From Dactylonectria macrodidyma (Eukaryota > Ascomycota > Sordariomycetes > Hypocreales > Nectriaceae), in the NCBI GenBank assembly GCA_020744425.1, contig JAGMUV010000004.1, forward strand, positions 496,001-560,000: a stretch of DNA of 64,000 nucleotides. Direction: 5' to 3'. Both the position numbers and the translations under genes were made by a program. The notes below the pieces were generated by a model. The model was not told the DNA's origin. It made no database searches and worked only from the letters and a program-made list of their open reading frames with translations. How positions within the stretch are numbered: position 1 is the stretch's first letter; the number at the start of each line of letters is the position of its first letter. Shown here in pieces: positions 46,216 through 58,800 of the stretch.

Positions 46216-48422
46216 ATGTCCCCATCCTCTACGGGTGAATCTCCTCACTCAGCCTCTGGCGCCTCCTCCAGACATTATCCTCTTCCCACCCGCGACAGCT
46301 TCACCATAGACATTCCATCAGTCTCGCTAGCGGCTGTGACAAACGAAGCCCTTACTGGTATCAAATCTCCAGTCAATCTTAGGACACATCGATCTAGCTT
46401 TGGCAGAGACGCCATGCTTAGCGGGGCCCCCAAAGCTCGGCATCTGTCTCAGTCCTCTGACAACAACAGACTTGATAACATGAATAATGGAGCCCAAAGG
46501 GTTTCGAGTGACGAAGGCTCGAACCCACTGAAGAGAAGGAATACGGATGCAGGTGTTGACTACCCACGTCGTCGAGCGACAATCGCGGTATGTCATTGAG
46601 CATAAATTGCTTTCCGCATCCTGACTGGCTAACTCTCATCATAGTGCGAGGTCTGTCGATCGAGAAAGTCTCGATGTGATGGAACGAAGCCCAAGTGCAA
46701 GCTTTGCACTGAACTAGGCGCTGAGTGCATCTACCGGGAGCCTGGTATCAAGTTGGATGCCGGTGACAAGCTGATTTTGGAGCGTCTTAACCACATCGAA
46801 AGTCTGTTGCAGATGAGCATGGTCAACACCCAAGCGAACAGTATCAACATCACCCAAGACTCCCCGTCGTTGAGCAATGGCACCGGGCTCAGTGGCGAAA
46901 ACGTTCTTCTGGGTGCCAACCCGAGCAACTTCGTTCCCATCCCGAACGGTGGATTTGGCACATGGTCTGCCCAGCCAACCGGCACCAACATTTCTACGAT
47001 GCCCAAGGTTCACACAAATGCCGCGATGCACTTGCTTCAGTGGCCGCTCATCAGAGACCTTGTTTCGAGACCATACGATCCTCAAATTCTCTTGCAGCTT
47101 GAGATGGCCAGGGAGCCTCTGCATTCGTTGACAAAGACCCCGTGCGTGGATTTGTCCAACACGCAAGCCTACATTGAAGCATATTTCGAAAGGGTCAATG
47201 TTTGGTATGCTTGCGTTAATCCATATACGTGGAGGAGCCAGTATCGTACTGCACTCTCCAATGGATTTCGAGAGGGTCCCGAGAGCTGCATCGTCCTGCT
47301 TGTTCTGGCTCTGGGTCAAGCCAGCTTGCATGGCAGCATCTCCCGGATCGTGCCGCAGGATGATCCGCCAGGTCTCCAGTACTTCACGGCTGCGTGGTCA
47401 CTTCTACCCGGAATGATGACAGCAAACAGTGTTGTGGCCGCTCAATGCCATCTTCTTGCTGCTGCATATCATTTCTATCTTGTGCGACCGATGGAGGCGT
47501 GGAACCTTCTCTGTACCACGAGCACAAAGCTCCAGCTTCTCCTCATGACTCCAAGCCGAATCCCCAGCCATCAGCGAGAACTTGTCGAGCGCATTTACTG
47601 GAACGCATTACTGTTTGAGAGTGATCTCCTCGCAGAACTAGACCTTCCACACTCTGGAGTTGTCCAGTTCGAAGAGAACGTCGGTCTACCTGGCGGATTT
47701 GAGGGAGAGGAGTCGGAACAGGTTGGCCGAGATGAGCTCTGGTACTTTCTTGCCGAGATAGCGTTACGTCGGCTCCTCAACAGGGTCAGCCAGCTCATAT
47801 ACTCCAAGGACTCGATGGCTTCGACGACCAGCCTGGAGCCTGTCGTTGCCGAGCTCGACTATCAGCTTACTCAGTGGTACGAAAGTCTACCCCTGCCACT
47901 GCAGTTCCCTTTTACCCGAACTGTGATTCAGGATCCCATACAAACGGTTCTTCGACTCCGATTCTTTGCCTGCCGGACCATCATCTATCGTCCATACATT
48001 CTGGCAGTGTTGGACAACGAGCAGGCAGTCCTAGATCCCGCAGTGCGAGACTGCTGCCACAAATGCCTTGAAGCATCCATACGGCAATTAGAACACATTG
48101 TTGAGCAGTAAGGCCCTCAACGTATTGAACTCCTCGATCACTTCACTAACTGGATTCTAGTCATGCAGGTCACATGCCATACATTTGGCAGGGTGCTCTC
48201 TCGGTTGTCTCGCAGACCTTGCTCATCATGGGCGCCACCATGTCACCGTCTTTGCTCGCCATCTTGCTCACACTGGTACCCCATCGTGAGGCGCTAGACC
48301 AAATTATCAACGAAGTTGTGCTGGAGATTGAACGATACGCTGCGTTGGCGCCAAGTTTGAACCTTGCTGCCGAGATCATCAAGGAAGCGGAAGTACGGAG
48401 GCGAACGTTCCTAGGAACTTGA
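46216..48422 (+). CDS. Zn2Cys6 transcription factor with fungal-specific TF domain
   Basis: A nuclear regulator of 698 residues from three exons: 46216-46587, 46645-48107 and 48161-48422. The first 124 residues are a Ser-rich disordered lead. The zinc cluster starts exactly at exon 2: CEVCRSRKSRCDGTKPKC then KLCTELGAECIY, with first Cys 125. A short coiled-coil-like helix follows (KLILERLNHIESLLQM), as in dimeric Gal4-type proteins. The fungal-specific TF domain covers the rest (YIEAYFERVNVWYACVNPYT, LLVLALGQASLHG, HLLAAAYHFYLVRPMEAWNL, RLRFFACRTIIYRPYILAVL). The position of the zinc cluster about 125 residues in, with CEVCRSRK, is common in this conserved subgroup. No target can be named. 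A possible short upstream frame lies in its leader. Confidence 0.93.
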
Positions 48423-51400
48423 TATCTTAATTCAGGAGGGCCCATTCAGAAGTGACTTACGACACTCGCTTCTGTATCATTCAACTCTTTCAGCCTATGC
48501 CCTCACAGTGCAAAAGAGGTCTTCCACATCTGTCACAAAGTTGGACTGCGCCGAAACTTGGTCATTGGCTTACAAGTGCTGGCCAACTCAACAAGACGGG
48601 CACATTTTTCGGCCCACCGCAAATCACGGCGCAACTGCTTACCCAGAGTCATGATTTTTCGTGGAACCAGATGACTTTGCAGATGCCATAGAAGGTGGTT
48701 GCCGGTTTGATGTCACTCCGCCAAGGGTGAAAGCGTGAATTCCCCACGAATACACCCCAGAGCTGGAGGAAATGTTCCAGGGGGTCATCCGGGGTTGTGT
48801 ATATGGAGGTTAACACCACCACCCCAAAGTTGAATCGCCAGGAATTAGCTTCGCTGATTGGCTGGCTAAGTGCGAAGTCGCGGCATGTCGGTCCGATCAG
48901 CCGACATGCCACCACATGGCCTCAAACCGGGGTCAAACTCTTCCGATTCATGGTTGGATCTTCAGGGGAAGACGGATACTGACCAATTTGGCGATTTCAT
49001 CTCCTAAATGATCACAAACCGGGAATGTTCAAGTTAAAGCCGAGTGATGCATCCACTTCAAAGCTCAGGAGTTTTGATTTACACGAAACAAATACCCAGG
49101 ATTCATGCGACACATCTTCAAGGATGATGGTTCGATTATGGCGAATTAAATATATGTACTTTACTTGTGTTTTTCCCATTGGGAGCTGCATGCGAATTTG
49201 GAAATGATGACGTTGCTGATGTATAGGTATGGAGCGGCAAAGAGGTCCAAGGACATGGGCACTCGATGATTGAATAGGTAGCCAATGAGAATCATATGAG
49301 GCATGCCTTGCTTGGTCGGGGATTGTACAGGGGAGGGAAACCAGGACCTCGGTCAGAATGGCCCAGTCGGAGTTGGCAATTGCAATGGTTTTTTTTGGTG
49401 AAATGGTTTCAAAGAGCCGGGGTGCGGATGTACGAGGACAGCATCTGGTCCACGTTGGCTGTGGGTAGGTAGGTAGGTATCACGAATCATATTGAAGGCA
49501 TAAATGCGATCTGATACTAGGTACGCCTGCAATTAATCAGGTCATTGTACGTATGTGTAGGAGGGATTGGGGGCTACGAAAAGAGACGGAATCAGTCGGG
49601 GACTGTCGGCGTCGACACAGGCCGAAGCAAGGAAAGGCAGATGGCGGAGGCGGAAGCGGGATGAATAAAGAGGCGGCAGTTGACGGTGGCATGCCGGACC
49701 GGGCCGAGGGGCTAGCCCACCAAAGATGGACCCGGCAAACCCCGGATCGGCCGATTGTCCAGTTACCCACTCCCGGCGAGCGCTGACAAGCTGAACTGTT
49801 GGATAGGGGACGAAAGTGCCATAAGACGATAAGATGCCAGAGGATCCTCCGTCAGAGACATGCGGAATGGGTTGCCTCGGCGAGCTGATTCGTCGTGTCT
49901 CAGCTCGGACAGTCACGGCTGGCGAGCACAGACGGAGACACTACGTACCAAGGTCCCGTAGGTATGTGTGGTTGACTGGCTGTGTTCGGTACCTATCTTA
50001 TAGAATAGGCTGTGCACCAAGGGGCCGTACCGCCCGCCCGTCCACCCGTCCACCCGTCCGTCCGTAGGTAACGTACCGCACCGTACCGCAACTCAACGCA
50101 CCCAGCCGCACCTCTTCTATCTTTCTAGGTTTGTACGGAGTGCACAAACATAATTACGAGACAGGAGGGACGCAAGGGACGCACACACGTGTAGCACATG
50201 CACATGCGGGCGCAGGCAGATGTCGGGGCGTACGCAGGCGCAATGTGCGGCAGGAGAGGAGCCCGCTTCCTCTCTTCGACGCCAGACATACGAAGCAAAG
50301 GAGGGAGAACCCAACCAGGCGCAGCCAGCCAGCCTCAGGGGGTTCAGCTGACTCGCTGAATGGCTCCCGACTCAACCCTGTGGCCCTGCCCTGTGGCACT
50401 TGGCTTCTTGATCCCTGTGGCCCTCAACCACTCGACTGTCAAGTCCCTTGTGGCCCTATCATCTAGCCGTTAGCATGGCCTGCTGGTGAGCCATCCATCC
50501 ACCAGCCAGCCCCCAAGCCCCCCCTCAAGTGCCATCTAACCTCCACTAAAATAACTACAGTGCCTACCTTAGAGGCTAGAGTGCCGTGAAAAGGCAGTAA
50601 GGCACCACCCCCTTCTATCCACTCGTTCATCCACCATCCATTCATGATCCGTCCTTCTCCTCCACCATATCCATTTATGATCTGTCATTCCTCCACCATC
50701 CAGACATGATCCATACATGATCCATACATGATCCGTCATGATCCATCCGTGATCCATCCCTCCAATCCATCCCACCCCGTCATCGGGCTCACAGTCACCA
50801 CTCGTTTTTCTCGCAACCCTCCCCCCTTCTGCCACGTGACGGCACACCGACAAAGTTGCTCATCACGTCTGCAAGCCCTTGGGCCGTCCGTTGGGAGCAG
50901 CCACCATCCATCGTGTGTGCGCGGTGGAATTTCTCGTCATCGTCGTCGGTTGGCCCTCGAGTCCCCCCTCGTATGATTCATCCGTAACCTGGCTGGATAT
51001 CGCGTCTTCCCATGGAGCAGCAGCCCCCTCGGATCTCTGACGCTCCTCTCCTCCCAAGACATCAGTGCACCAGTGCATCACCAGTTCCACGCGGGGGAGG
51101 GGCACTGATTCGTTCATGGGGTGACCTATAAACCACGCCGAAACTTGCTTTGCTTTTCCCACGTCCCGCCCTCTCCTCTCCCCCATCCTCCCGGCATCTT
51201 ACATACATACCGACAGCCTCAACGGCCTCACCCGCATCCGATTCCGCGTGCTAATTACTCCTTGCTTTCCTGGGGCGACGCTGCAGCAGTACTAAAGAGC
51301 CTGCTTGTCCCCCCCTCCAACCTCCCCGCCTGCCGTCCTCCCTGGCGGCCCAATTTGCAGGGCGTGCGCACTTCTGTTCTCGCCCGACGTAACGCTGCGG

Positions 51401-51612
51401 CTGCAATGCATGATCAGCCTCCCATCTCCAATCAGCTTTTGGGGGTGCAAACGCGCACGTAGCGTGGACTTCGCTGAGTGGACGCCCGCTCTCATCACCG
51501 TCGCAGTCGCCTGTTCCCTCGATTCTCACAGCAAACTAGTCGAGCCTCGAAATCGGTCGTGGTTGTCGTGGTTGTGTCGACGCCCAACGCCAGCCCTTGG
51601 GGCCATCCCAAA
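48423..51612. other. Intergenic, 3.2 kb, with simple repeats
   Basis: No gene supported. Contains GTAG repeats (about 49463-49480), CCGTCCAC-type repeats (about 50030-50065) and an ATGATCC-rich block (about 50640-50760). The 3' part is CT-rich and precedes the RBR gene. Confidence 0.5.
50640..50760 (+). repeat. ATGATCC-rich tandem block
   Basis: Around nine imperfect copies of ATGATCC or TGATCC, several at 11-base steps (ATACATGATCC). Related ATGATCC copies also occur near 45610-45630. Confidence 0.7.
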
Positions 51613-54384
51613 ATGAGGCTGGGAATGCATCCAGACGCCGACGATGGCGAGGCCCGCTTTGCTCGCCGCAGACACCTTCGCCCTGACGCACACGATTGGT
51701 ATGCCCAGGATGACGTCTTGCCCTATTCGTCGCCCCATCCACCACGCATCCACGAGATACAAAGGCCCGACGATCGGACGCCGAGAGGCCATGCGAGGAC
51801 GTTGAGGAATGCACGGAGCGCAAGGAGCCTGGACGCATACCGCACCATGCCGCCGCCGCACCTCACACGAGCCGAAACGGATACCTACCGAAGGCCCAGG
51901 GAGATCCAGGTATATGAGGAAGACAATGAGGACTCCCAAGACGACCGCTGGCAGCCGGGGACCAGAGAGACGAGCCCCGAGTATGCGCGGCCGCGCCGGT
52001 CGCATCAAGACCACCGAGGGGCTCGAGAACACCGAGCCCCCCGCGAACACCGTGCGACTCCAGAGCACCGTGTCACTCTAGACCGTCGAGCCCCTCTAGA
52101 GCATCGAGCCACTCGAGATCATCGAGCCACTCGAGAGCACAGGGTGCCTGTGACTCGAATCCACCGGAAACAACCAGAACCTTCCTCCCAGTCGACCCCA
52201 TCGACAACGGAGAGTAGCAGTGAAAGTGATACCAGCGATGAAGAAGAAGATGAAGAAGAAGAGTCAGAGGAGGAGTCAGATGAGGACGAGATAGAGGTTG
52301 TGGAAGAACCCGAGGAAGGCGAAATAAAATATCACCGTCGACACCCACGGCACTCAAGTCGTGAAGACTATATGGGCTCCTCAGAAGATAAGAGACTACG
52401 GACAAGGAGTATGAGACGGCCTTCTCCCGAGGAGTACAGCATGCATTATCGTCATGTCTCTTCAGAGAACGACTCCCCAATACGACGGCGTCCACTCAGG
52501 CGTCAAGCCAGTGATTCCCCAAGCCATCATCGCCAATCAAGAATGTTAAGTATAATTGAGAGCTCGCGACCCCCGGTATCGTCTAGAAGGTTGGTCTCAC
52601 ATGTGCACATTCCCCCGTCCTCGTGTCTGACTGGAAGATCAGAACCACAAAAGTGTATGAAACGCGGGGAGACGGCCGCCGTGAAGGTCGTTCTCGCCAA
52701 TCGAACAATATCCAGGCGGCTCGGCTGTCGAGGTCAAACTCGCGTCGTCGCCCTCACAGTATCTTGGAAAGCATATTTGGTGGATCGTCTCGCCAGTCTT
52801 CCCCAGAAAGACCGGCTAAACTGTAAGCATTTACAACTCTTTGCAGAGCTTTCCTCCCTAACTTTTGACCTAGCCGTGACTGTATCGTGTGCCTGGATGA
52901 AGTCCCCTCTCACAGATGTCCCCGTCTCAAATGCGGTCATCGCATGTGCAACACATGCCTGAAGCGGAACTTCAAAATATCTCTCAATGATCCCCAGCAA
53001 ATGCCCCCCAAATGCTGCCAAGAGAATATCCCGCTACACCATGTGGACAAACTCTTTGATCGGTCGTTTAAGAAGACGTGGAACCGCAAATTTGCAGAGT
53101 ATTCGACGCGGAACCGCGTGTACTGTCCGATGAGGAAATGTGGCGAGTGGATCAAGCCAGCTAATATTCACCGCGACCGCGATACTGGTCGCAAGATGGC
53201 TCGCTGCTTCCGTTGCAAAACAAAGGTTTGTGTTTCGTGCAATGGCAGGTGGCACCACTCACGAAAGTGCCCAAGGGACGACGAAACAGCCAGGTTTCTC
53301 GAGCAAGCTAAGGAGGAAGGTTGGAAGAGGTGTTACAAATGCAAGGCAATGGTTGAGCTCAAGGACGGATGCAACCATATGACTTGGTGCGTATTGATGT
53401 CAAGACAATCTTGCTTGCATGCTAACGAGAAACAGCCGATGCGGCGCCGAGTTCTGCATGATATGCGGTGTCAAGTGGAAGGGCTGTGATTGTCCATGGT
53501 TCAGCCTGGACGCCGCTGATTCCGACCATCTCGATCACATGAGTGGCCCCGTCCCCATGAGTCGCGGAGAGCTAGAGAATGGATTCCGCCATGAGGAGCC
53601 GCCGTCCCCCGGAGAGCGGAGAGTTGGGCGAGGCCAGCCGTCGGTCCGTCCGCAGCCGAAGAGCTATGAAGAAGAGATGTTTTTGCGACAGATTCAAGAG
53701 CAGCGGGATGCAGAAATGGCCCGCAAGCTCCAGTACTACGAGGAGGATGAATACGGTCCCATCGGCGGGGTCGGGGATGTGGCTGGGGTTGGAAACGCGC
53801 CAGCCCATTTCATGAACGGCCAACAATACAACCACGGGGCACCGCAGCCTCCGCCTGTACCATCTCCAACAGGGTTGAATGGTTTCGACAGAGGGGACCC
53901 GAGAAACGGTCATGGTGGGAGAACCAGAGGGGCAATGGAGCGTCGCCTCGCCGATCGGTTCTCGGAGAACCGCCATGTGCCGGGCTCGATGCCCGGGATG
54001 GAGCCGCCGCCAATGGCGCACCATATGGGACCTGCCCTGATGCCACCGCCGCCGATGGGGATGCCGCCTCCGATGGGTATGCCTCCTCCAATGGGTATGC
54101 CGCCTCCAATGGAGATGGGATATCCGGGCGGCCGGGTGGTTGTGGAACATGACCCCAACGACTACGAAGACGATGGGTCGTTCTTTAGCCAAGGCTCGCA
54201 CAGCAACAGCAGGAGGGCCAGTCGGCGAAGCGTGACTCCAAAGTCGTCGACCCTTGCCGGGCTGAATGGACGCGGCACGGGGATGGGGCGAGTGCACTCG
54301 TGGAGGAAGTATGTCGAGCCAGGAGACTTTGAGGAAGAAATTGCCTATGCTGCTGCGCATGCCACTGCCATGGCGTCGGCTTGA
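51613..54384 (+). CDS. RBR (RING-IBR-RING) E3 ubiquitin ligase
   Basis: An E3 ligase that takes ubiquitin from an E2 onto its own cysteine before passing it to the target. Exons 51613-52589, 52643-52822, 52874-53386 and 53436-54384 give 872 residues. The N-terminal 380 are disordered, Arg/His-rich, with seven 6-residue repeats (137-178, EHRATR-like) and a long Asp/Glu/Ser run (SDTSDEEEDEEEESEEES). RING1 begins at Cys 389 (CIVCLDEVPSHRCPRLKCGH, MCNTCLKR). The IBR follows (YCPMRKCGEWI, CFRCKTKVCVSCNGRWH). RING2 reads CYKCKAMVELKDGCNHMTC then RCGAEFCMICG; the catalytic cysteine should be Cys 557, whose codon is split by intron 3. The C-terminus is Pro/Met/Gly-rich (PPPMGM repeats). Not parkin: there is no ubiquitin-like domain. 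Substrate unknown. Confidence 0.93.
52021..52146 (+). repeat. 18-bp in-frame tandem repeat in the RBR gene
   Basis: Seven six-codon units: AREHRA, PREHRA, TPEHRV, TLDRRA, PLEHRA, TRDHRA, TREHRV. Copy number is likely to vary between strains. Confidence 0.85.
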
Positions 54385-55513
54385 ACAGGTGACGCAAATT
54401 ACGAGTTACGATTATGCATGGAACGGGTTGGGTACTTGGGCTTGGTCTACTCGGATAAGGTCCAAGAAGAAATCAGCAACAGATATGAAATCTCCTCATT
54501 GTATGATAGAATATTTGAGGACATTGATACTTGATACTCGGTATGGACAACCGACAGGACTGGATACTGGGATATAGGTTGGTAGGAAAGTATCGTGGAC
54601 AGGTAGGCATGGTAGGATCGGTATGGTTTAGGCGCATTTGTCTTTAGTTTTGTATGTTCTATTCATGTTCGATGGTAGAAGTTTGAACCTCGGCGGTGTT
54701 GATCGAGTCTCAAGTGCCTGAGTATCAAAAGTTGAATATCAAGTATTTACGTACACTGTCCTGAATGAGGTGCTATGTAAGCGGGGGTTTATCCATTAAC
54801 CGTCATGACCCGATGACAAGGGTGTCGTGTGATGTACCCAAGCCCAGAGCTAGGCCATTCATCTGACAGGCCTCTCGAGTACAGAGCCATGATCATTGCT
54901 CAGACCCCTTAACGGGGACTAAAACTAACTGAACTCTAGATGGCTTCGTCAGTGGCTTTCGGTGGCTTCGGGGCGGCTTCTTCGGGAGGTCGAACGGGCC
55001 GCGCGAGGGGAATGAAGGAGGGGGTTGGAGGGTGTCATGGATGGTGAGTGACAGTGACGCTGTGCATTCCATCATGCCATGGAAGCTACGGAACACTTAT
55101 CGCTAGCCTCTGCTAAGCCTCTAGCCTCCAGCATCTAATGTTAGGTACCTCGCAGCCAAGTGCAGGCCCTTCATCCAGGGCACTTCCCAGCACAATGGCG
55201 GGGTCGTCTCAACTGATCAATGATCAGTCCCCCCTCCCAGAATGTCGGTGCCACGGCCTGATTGGCGCCTCTCTCCCAAGGACGGGTGGATATGCCCATG
55301 TTCGCACGGGATGCACAAGAGACCCGGGGTCCCGTAGCAGCAGAAACGGGGGCCTTTCAGAATAGAGGGCCAAGAAAAACGTTATTGTTGGGCTTCCCAA
55401 GAAACCCAGTTCGGTTTCGGTCACAGTTGAGCCGCGCCATCGCCAAGCTTGCCGTCATTGCAACCCGTTGCGTTTGCTTTCGGTCTCGCTGGAGAAGAAA
55501 ATCGCAGATCGCG

Positions 55514-55546
<33 letters not shown>

Positions 55547-55824
55547 GTCGTTGCCGCGACGCGCGCAAGAAGAGAACGTAGTGTTAGTTTTGTTCGGGTG
55601 GTTCGGTCACCGACTTCGTTTCCGGGGGGGAAGAGCCCTTTCGCTAGTAGGGGGGAATGACAACTGGATCTCGTTGAAAACTACTTGCGGACCGAGTACC
55701 TCTCGAGTCTTAACCACCTCGAAAACCACGTCAGCCAGCCCAGCCCACTGGTTGCTTGTCCCGCTATTCGAACTCGTGCTGGCCTTCTGCTTTGGGAATT
55801 TTATTGAAACTCGGTCCCCATCCC
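54385..55824. other. Intergenic and leader of the lipase gene
   Basis: No gene. Holds an (AC)15 microsatellite at 55515-55544. Confidence 0.55.
55515..55544 (+). repeat. (AC)15 microsatellite
   Basis: Uninterrupted AC dinucleotides, 30 bases, about 280 bases before the lipase ATG. Confidence 0.95.
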
Positions 55825-58800
55825 ATGCCCGACGACCCTCCTCCGCCGGTACCGTCGCCCCCGACAGCTTCAAAGACAGCTCCAGATACAGCTTCGAAGA
55901 CAGCTTCAAAGAACCCCTCGTCCTCGTCCTCGTCCTCGGCCTCGACGCCGCGTCCCAGCGACAAGGACCGTGGTGCCGGGCATGGTGACGTCAGGAAGAA
56001 GTCCCGAATAGCATCGTCCATCGCCCTCGCTCTTTCGCCGCCCCCCGCCTCGCCGCCTGTCACCTCACCCTCTCCATCCGCCTCTGTCTGCGTATCGGCG
56101 CCGGTGACGACAGCCTCGTTTGCCCAGCGGCCGACGTCCCCCGAGCCCCTCGAGAGCGCCCTCGCGACGACGCTGCGTCGAGCAGAAGCCACGGCCAATA
56201 TGCTGCTGCTACACCAGGTTGGTAGTGTCAAGACGGGCGAGGTGGTCCGGTACACCGTCACCTACACGCCGTCGCAAGATCGCATCCTGCCGTCTCCCGA
56301 GAAGCTCTACGTGCGAGTCCGCAACACGTGCGCCATCGCTCTGCGAGCGGCCTTCGTCCATGGTCCCTACACGCTCTCCGTCGCCGCGTACCCGGCATCC
56401 TTCGACCCCAACGAGAAGTTCGAACACCCCGAGCGCTACGGCGTGCCCGAGTTTGAGCCCATGGTCAAGGCCGGCGGTACGTGGGAGTGCGAGCTGGTGG
56501 TCCCGGACGACATCCGCCAGAGCGCCGGCATGGGAGGCCACGGCGGCTTCGGCAAGCCCCCGGAGCACGACCAAGAGTGCGCCCAATGGATCATCGAAGT
56601 TGCGTCCCAAGTCATCTTCTCCACCTCGGCCGCCGTGGGGTACGAGCTCGTCGTGGCGCGCGACCACAAGTCGCTAAACCTAAGCAGCATCAGCCCCGTG
56701 CTCAGCGGCCAGGCCCAGGTGCCGCAGCCGGGCAAGGTGAGCGACTACCAGCAGAGCATCGGCGCCAAGGACGGACACCACCCGGCCCAGCCCCGGGGCG
56801 TCTTCTCGCGGGCCGTCCAGGTCAAGGTCGAGGACACGGCGACGCTGTGGAACACCCCGCGGCTGCCCGGCTGGGACGATCAAGGGCAGGCCCGGGCCCA
56901 GAACCACGCAGGTCCGGATCAGCCGGTGGAGAGCGTCGTGAAGACGGGCGATCCCGAGACGAAGCAGGAGCCGGCGCCACGCAAGCAGAAGAAGATCCAC
57001 CTCGTGGTACTGACACATGGCCTGCACAGCAACCTTGGCGCTGACATGCTCTTCATGAAGGAGAGCATCGATGCGGCCGTGAGACAGGCCAAGGTCGATG
57101 CCAAGGCCCGGCGAGCCAAGGAGCGAGCTTCCAAGAGGAAAAGTGACTCAAGCACCGATTCCGCAAGCAACGAGGACGAGGCTCAGAACGATGCTCGCAA
57201 TGAAGATGACGATGAAGACGACGACGAAGAGGTCATTGTCCGGGGCTACTCGGGGAACGCCACCAAGACGGAGAGAGGCATCAAGTATCTGGGCAAGAGG
57301 CTGGCCAGATATGTGCTCTCCACGACATATCCAGACCAGCCATTTCTCCCCTCAACAAAAGGGGCCGGCGAAGCCATGCTCCATGCTGTCAAGGGGGACA
57401 AGAGCGACTCTGAGCTGAAACCGGCACACAAACACAGCAGCATAAACTCAAATCACAGCAAAGACCATTTAGAGAAGCACCAACGGCCGTATAAAATCAC
57501 CAGCATCAGTTTCATTGCACACTCTCTAGGTGGGCTGGTACAGACTTACGCCATTGCGTACATCCAAAAACACTCTCCCGAGTTCTTCGACCTCATCAAG
57601 CCCATCAACTTCATTACACTGGCCTCGCCGTTCCTAGGTCTCAGCAACGAGAATCCCCTCTATGTCAAGTTTGCCCTGGACTTTGGCCTCGTCGGCAGGA
57701 CGGGCCAAGACCTGGGCTTGACCTGGAGAGCCCCGACTCTGGCACGCAGCGGATGGGGTGCCCTCGTCGGCAACCTGGGGGAGACGGCACATAAGAAGGT
57801 CTACGGAGAGTCGCAGCCGGAGTCGAAGCCCCTATTAAGGATATTGCCGACGGGGCCGGCACACACGGCCCTGAAGAAGTTCCGCACTCGCACAGTTTAC
57901 TCCAACGTCGTCAACGATGGCATCGTCCCCCTCCGCACGAGCTGTCTCCTGTTCCTGGACTGGCAAGGCCTCGGCCGCGTGGAGAAGGCGCGGCGCGATG
58001 CCGGCCTGGTCGAGACGGTAGTTGGCTTCGGGTGGGCAGAGCTCACAGGCGGAAACATGGCCTCTCCTCGCCAGAAACAACTCCCCGCAGGAGACCGACA
58101 GAGCCAGAGCCAGAACCAATCCGGAACGGTGACGCCTGGCGAGTCTCGAGAGAATATGCGAGAGGTCCCTCTGCCATCTAGCACTGCCATCATCGAAGAC
58201 GATCAGGCAAGCTTGCGGTCGGTCCCGACACCGTTTGCTGACGACATCCCGTCCGACTCGGGCGAGTCCAACAACAGCGGACCGCTGTCGGGTTTCTTCA
58301 ACTTCTTCAAGAGCAACGAGCCGCCAAAGCCTCAGAACGTCTCGCACAAGCAAAGGATGATTTTCCGGAGAAGTCAGACCATCAGTTTTAGCGACCTCCC
58401 AGCTGCGGGAGAGGCGAGCCCTTCCGGATCACCCAAAGCGTCAAAGGTGACATCGGGGCACGAGGAAGAGGAGGAAGGGGTTACGGCTCCGCCAAAGACG
58501 ACCTTCTTTGAATCTGCCGGTGACCTCCTCAACCCCAAGATGCCGGGCGTCGACTATCTCATCGATCCTTCTGAGCGGCCGCGCACAATTTTCCATGATA
58601 GGGTATATCATCCGACCGACATTCCCGGTCCGCCCATGAAGAGGCGTCCAGCAACATTGGTCAGAAGGAAGACCCTTACGCAGTCAGGTTCTGTTTCACG
58701 GGCCTCCACAACTACGTCGACAGGCAGCGGGTCGTCTTCCCCATATCCATCGATTCATCATGAAAATACGGACCGATCTACGAAGGACTATGACGATACA

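Noticed and set aside
50640..50760. Regular repeats resembling a CRISPR array
   Set aside because: Short, imperfect and without unique spacers, in a eukaryotic genome: a simple tandem repeat.
55756..55824. Longer N-terminus for the lipase
   Set aside because: The extension starts with TTG; the ATG at 55825 is the first.
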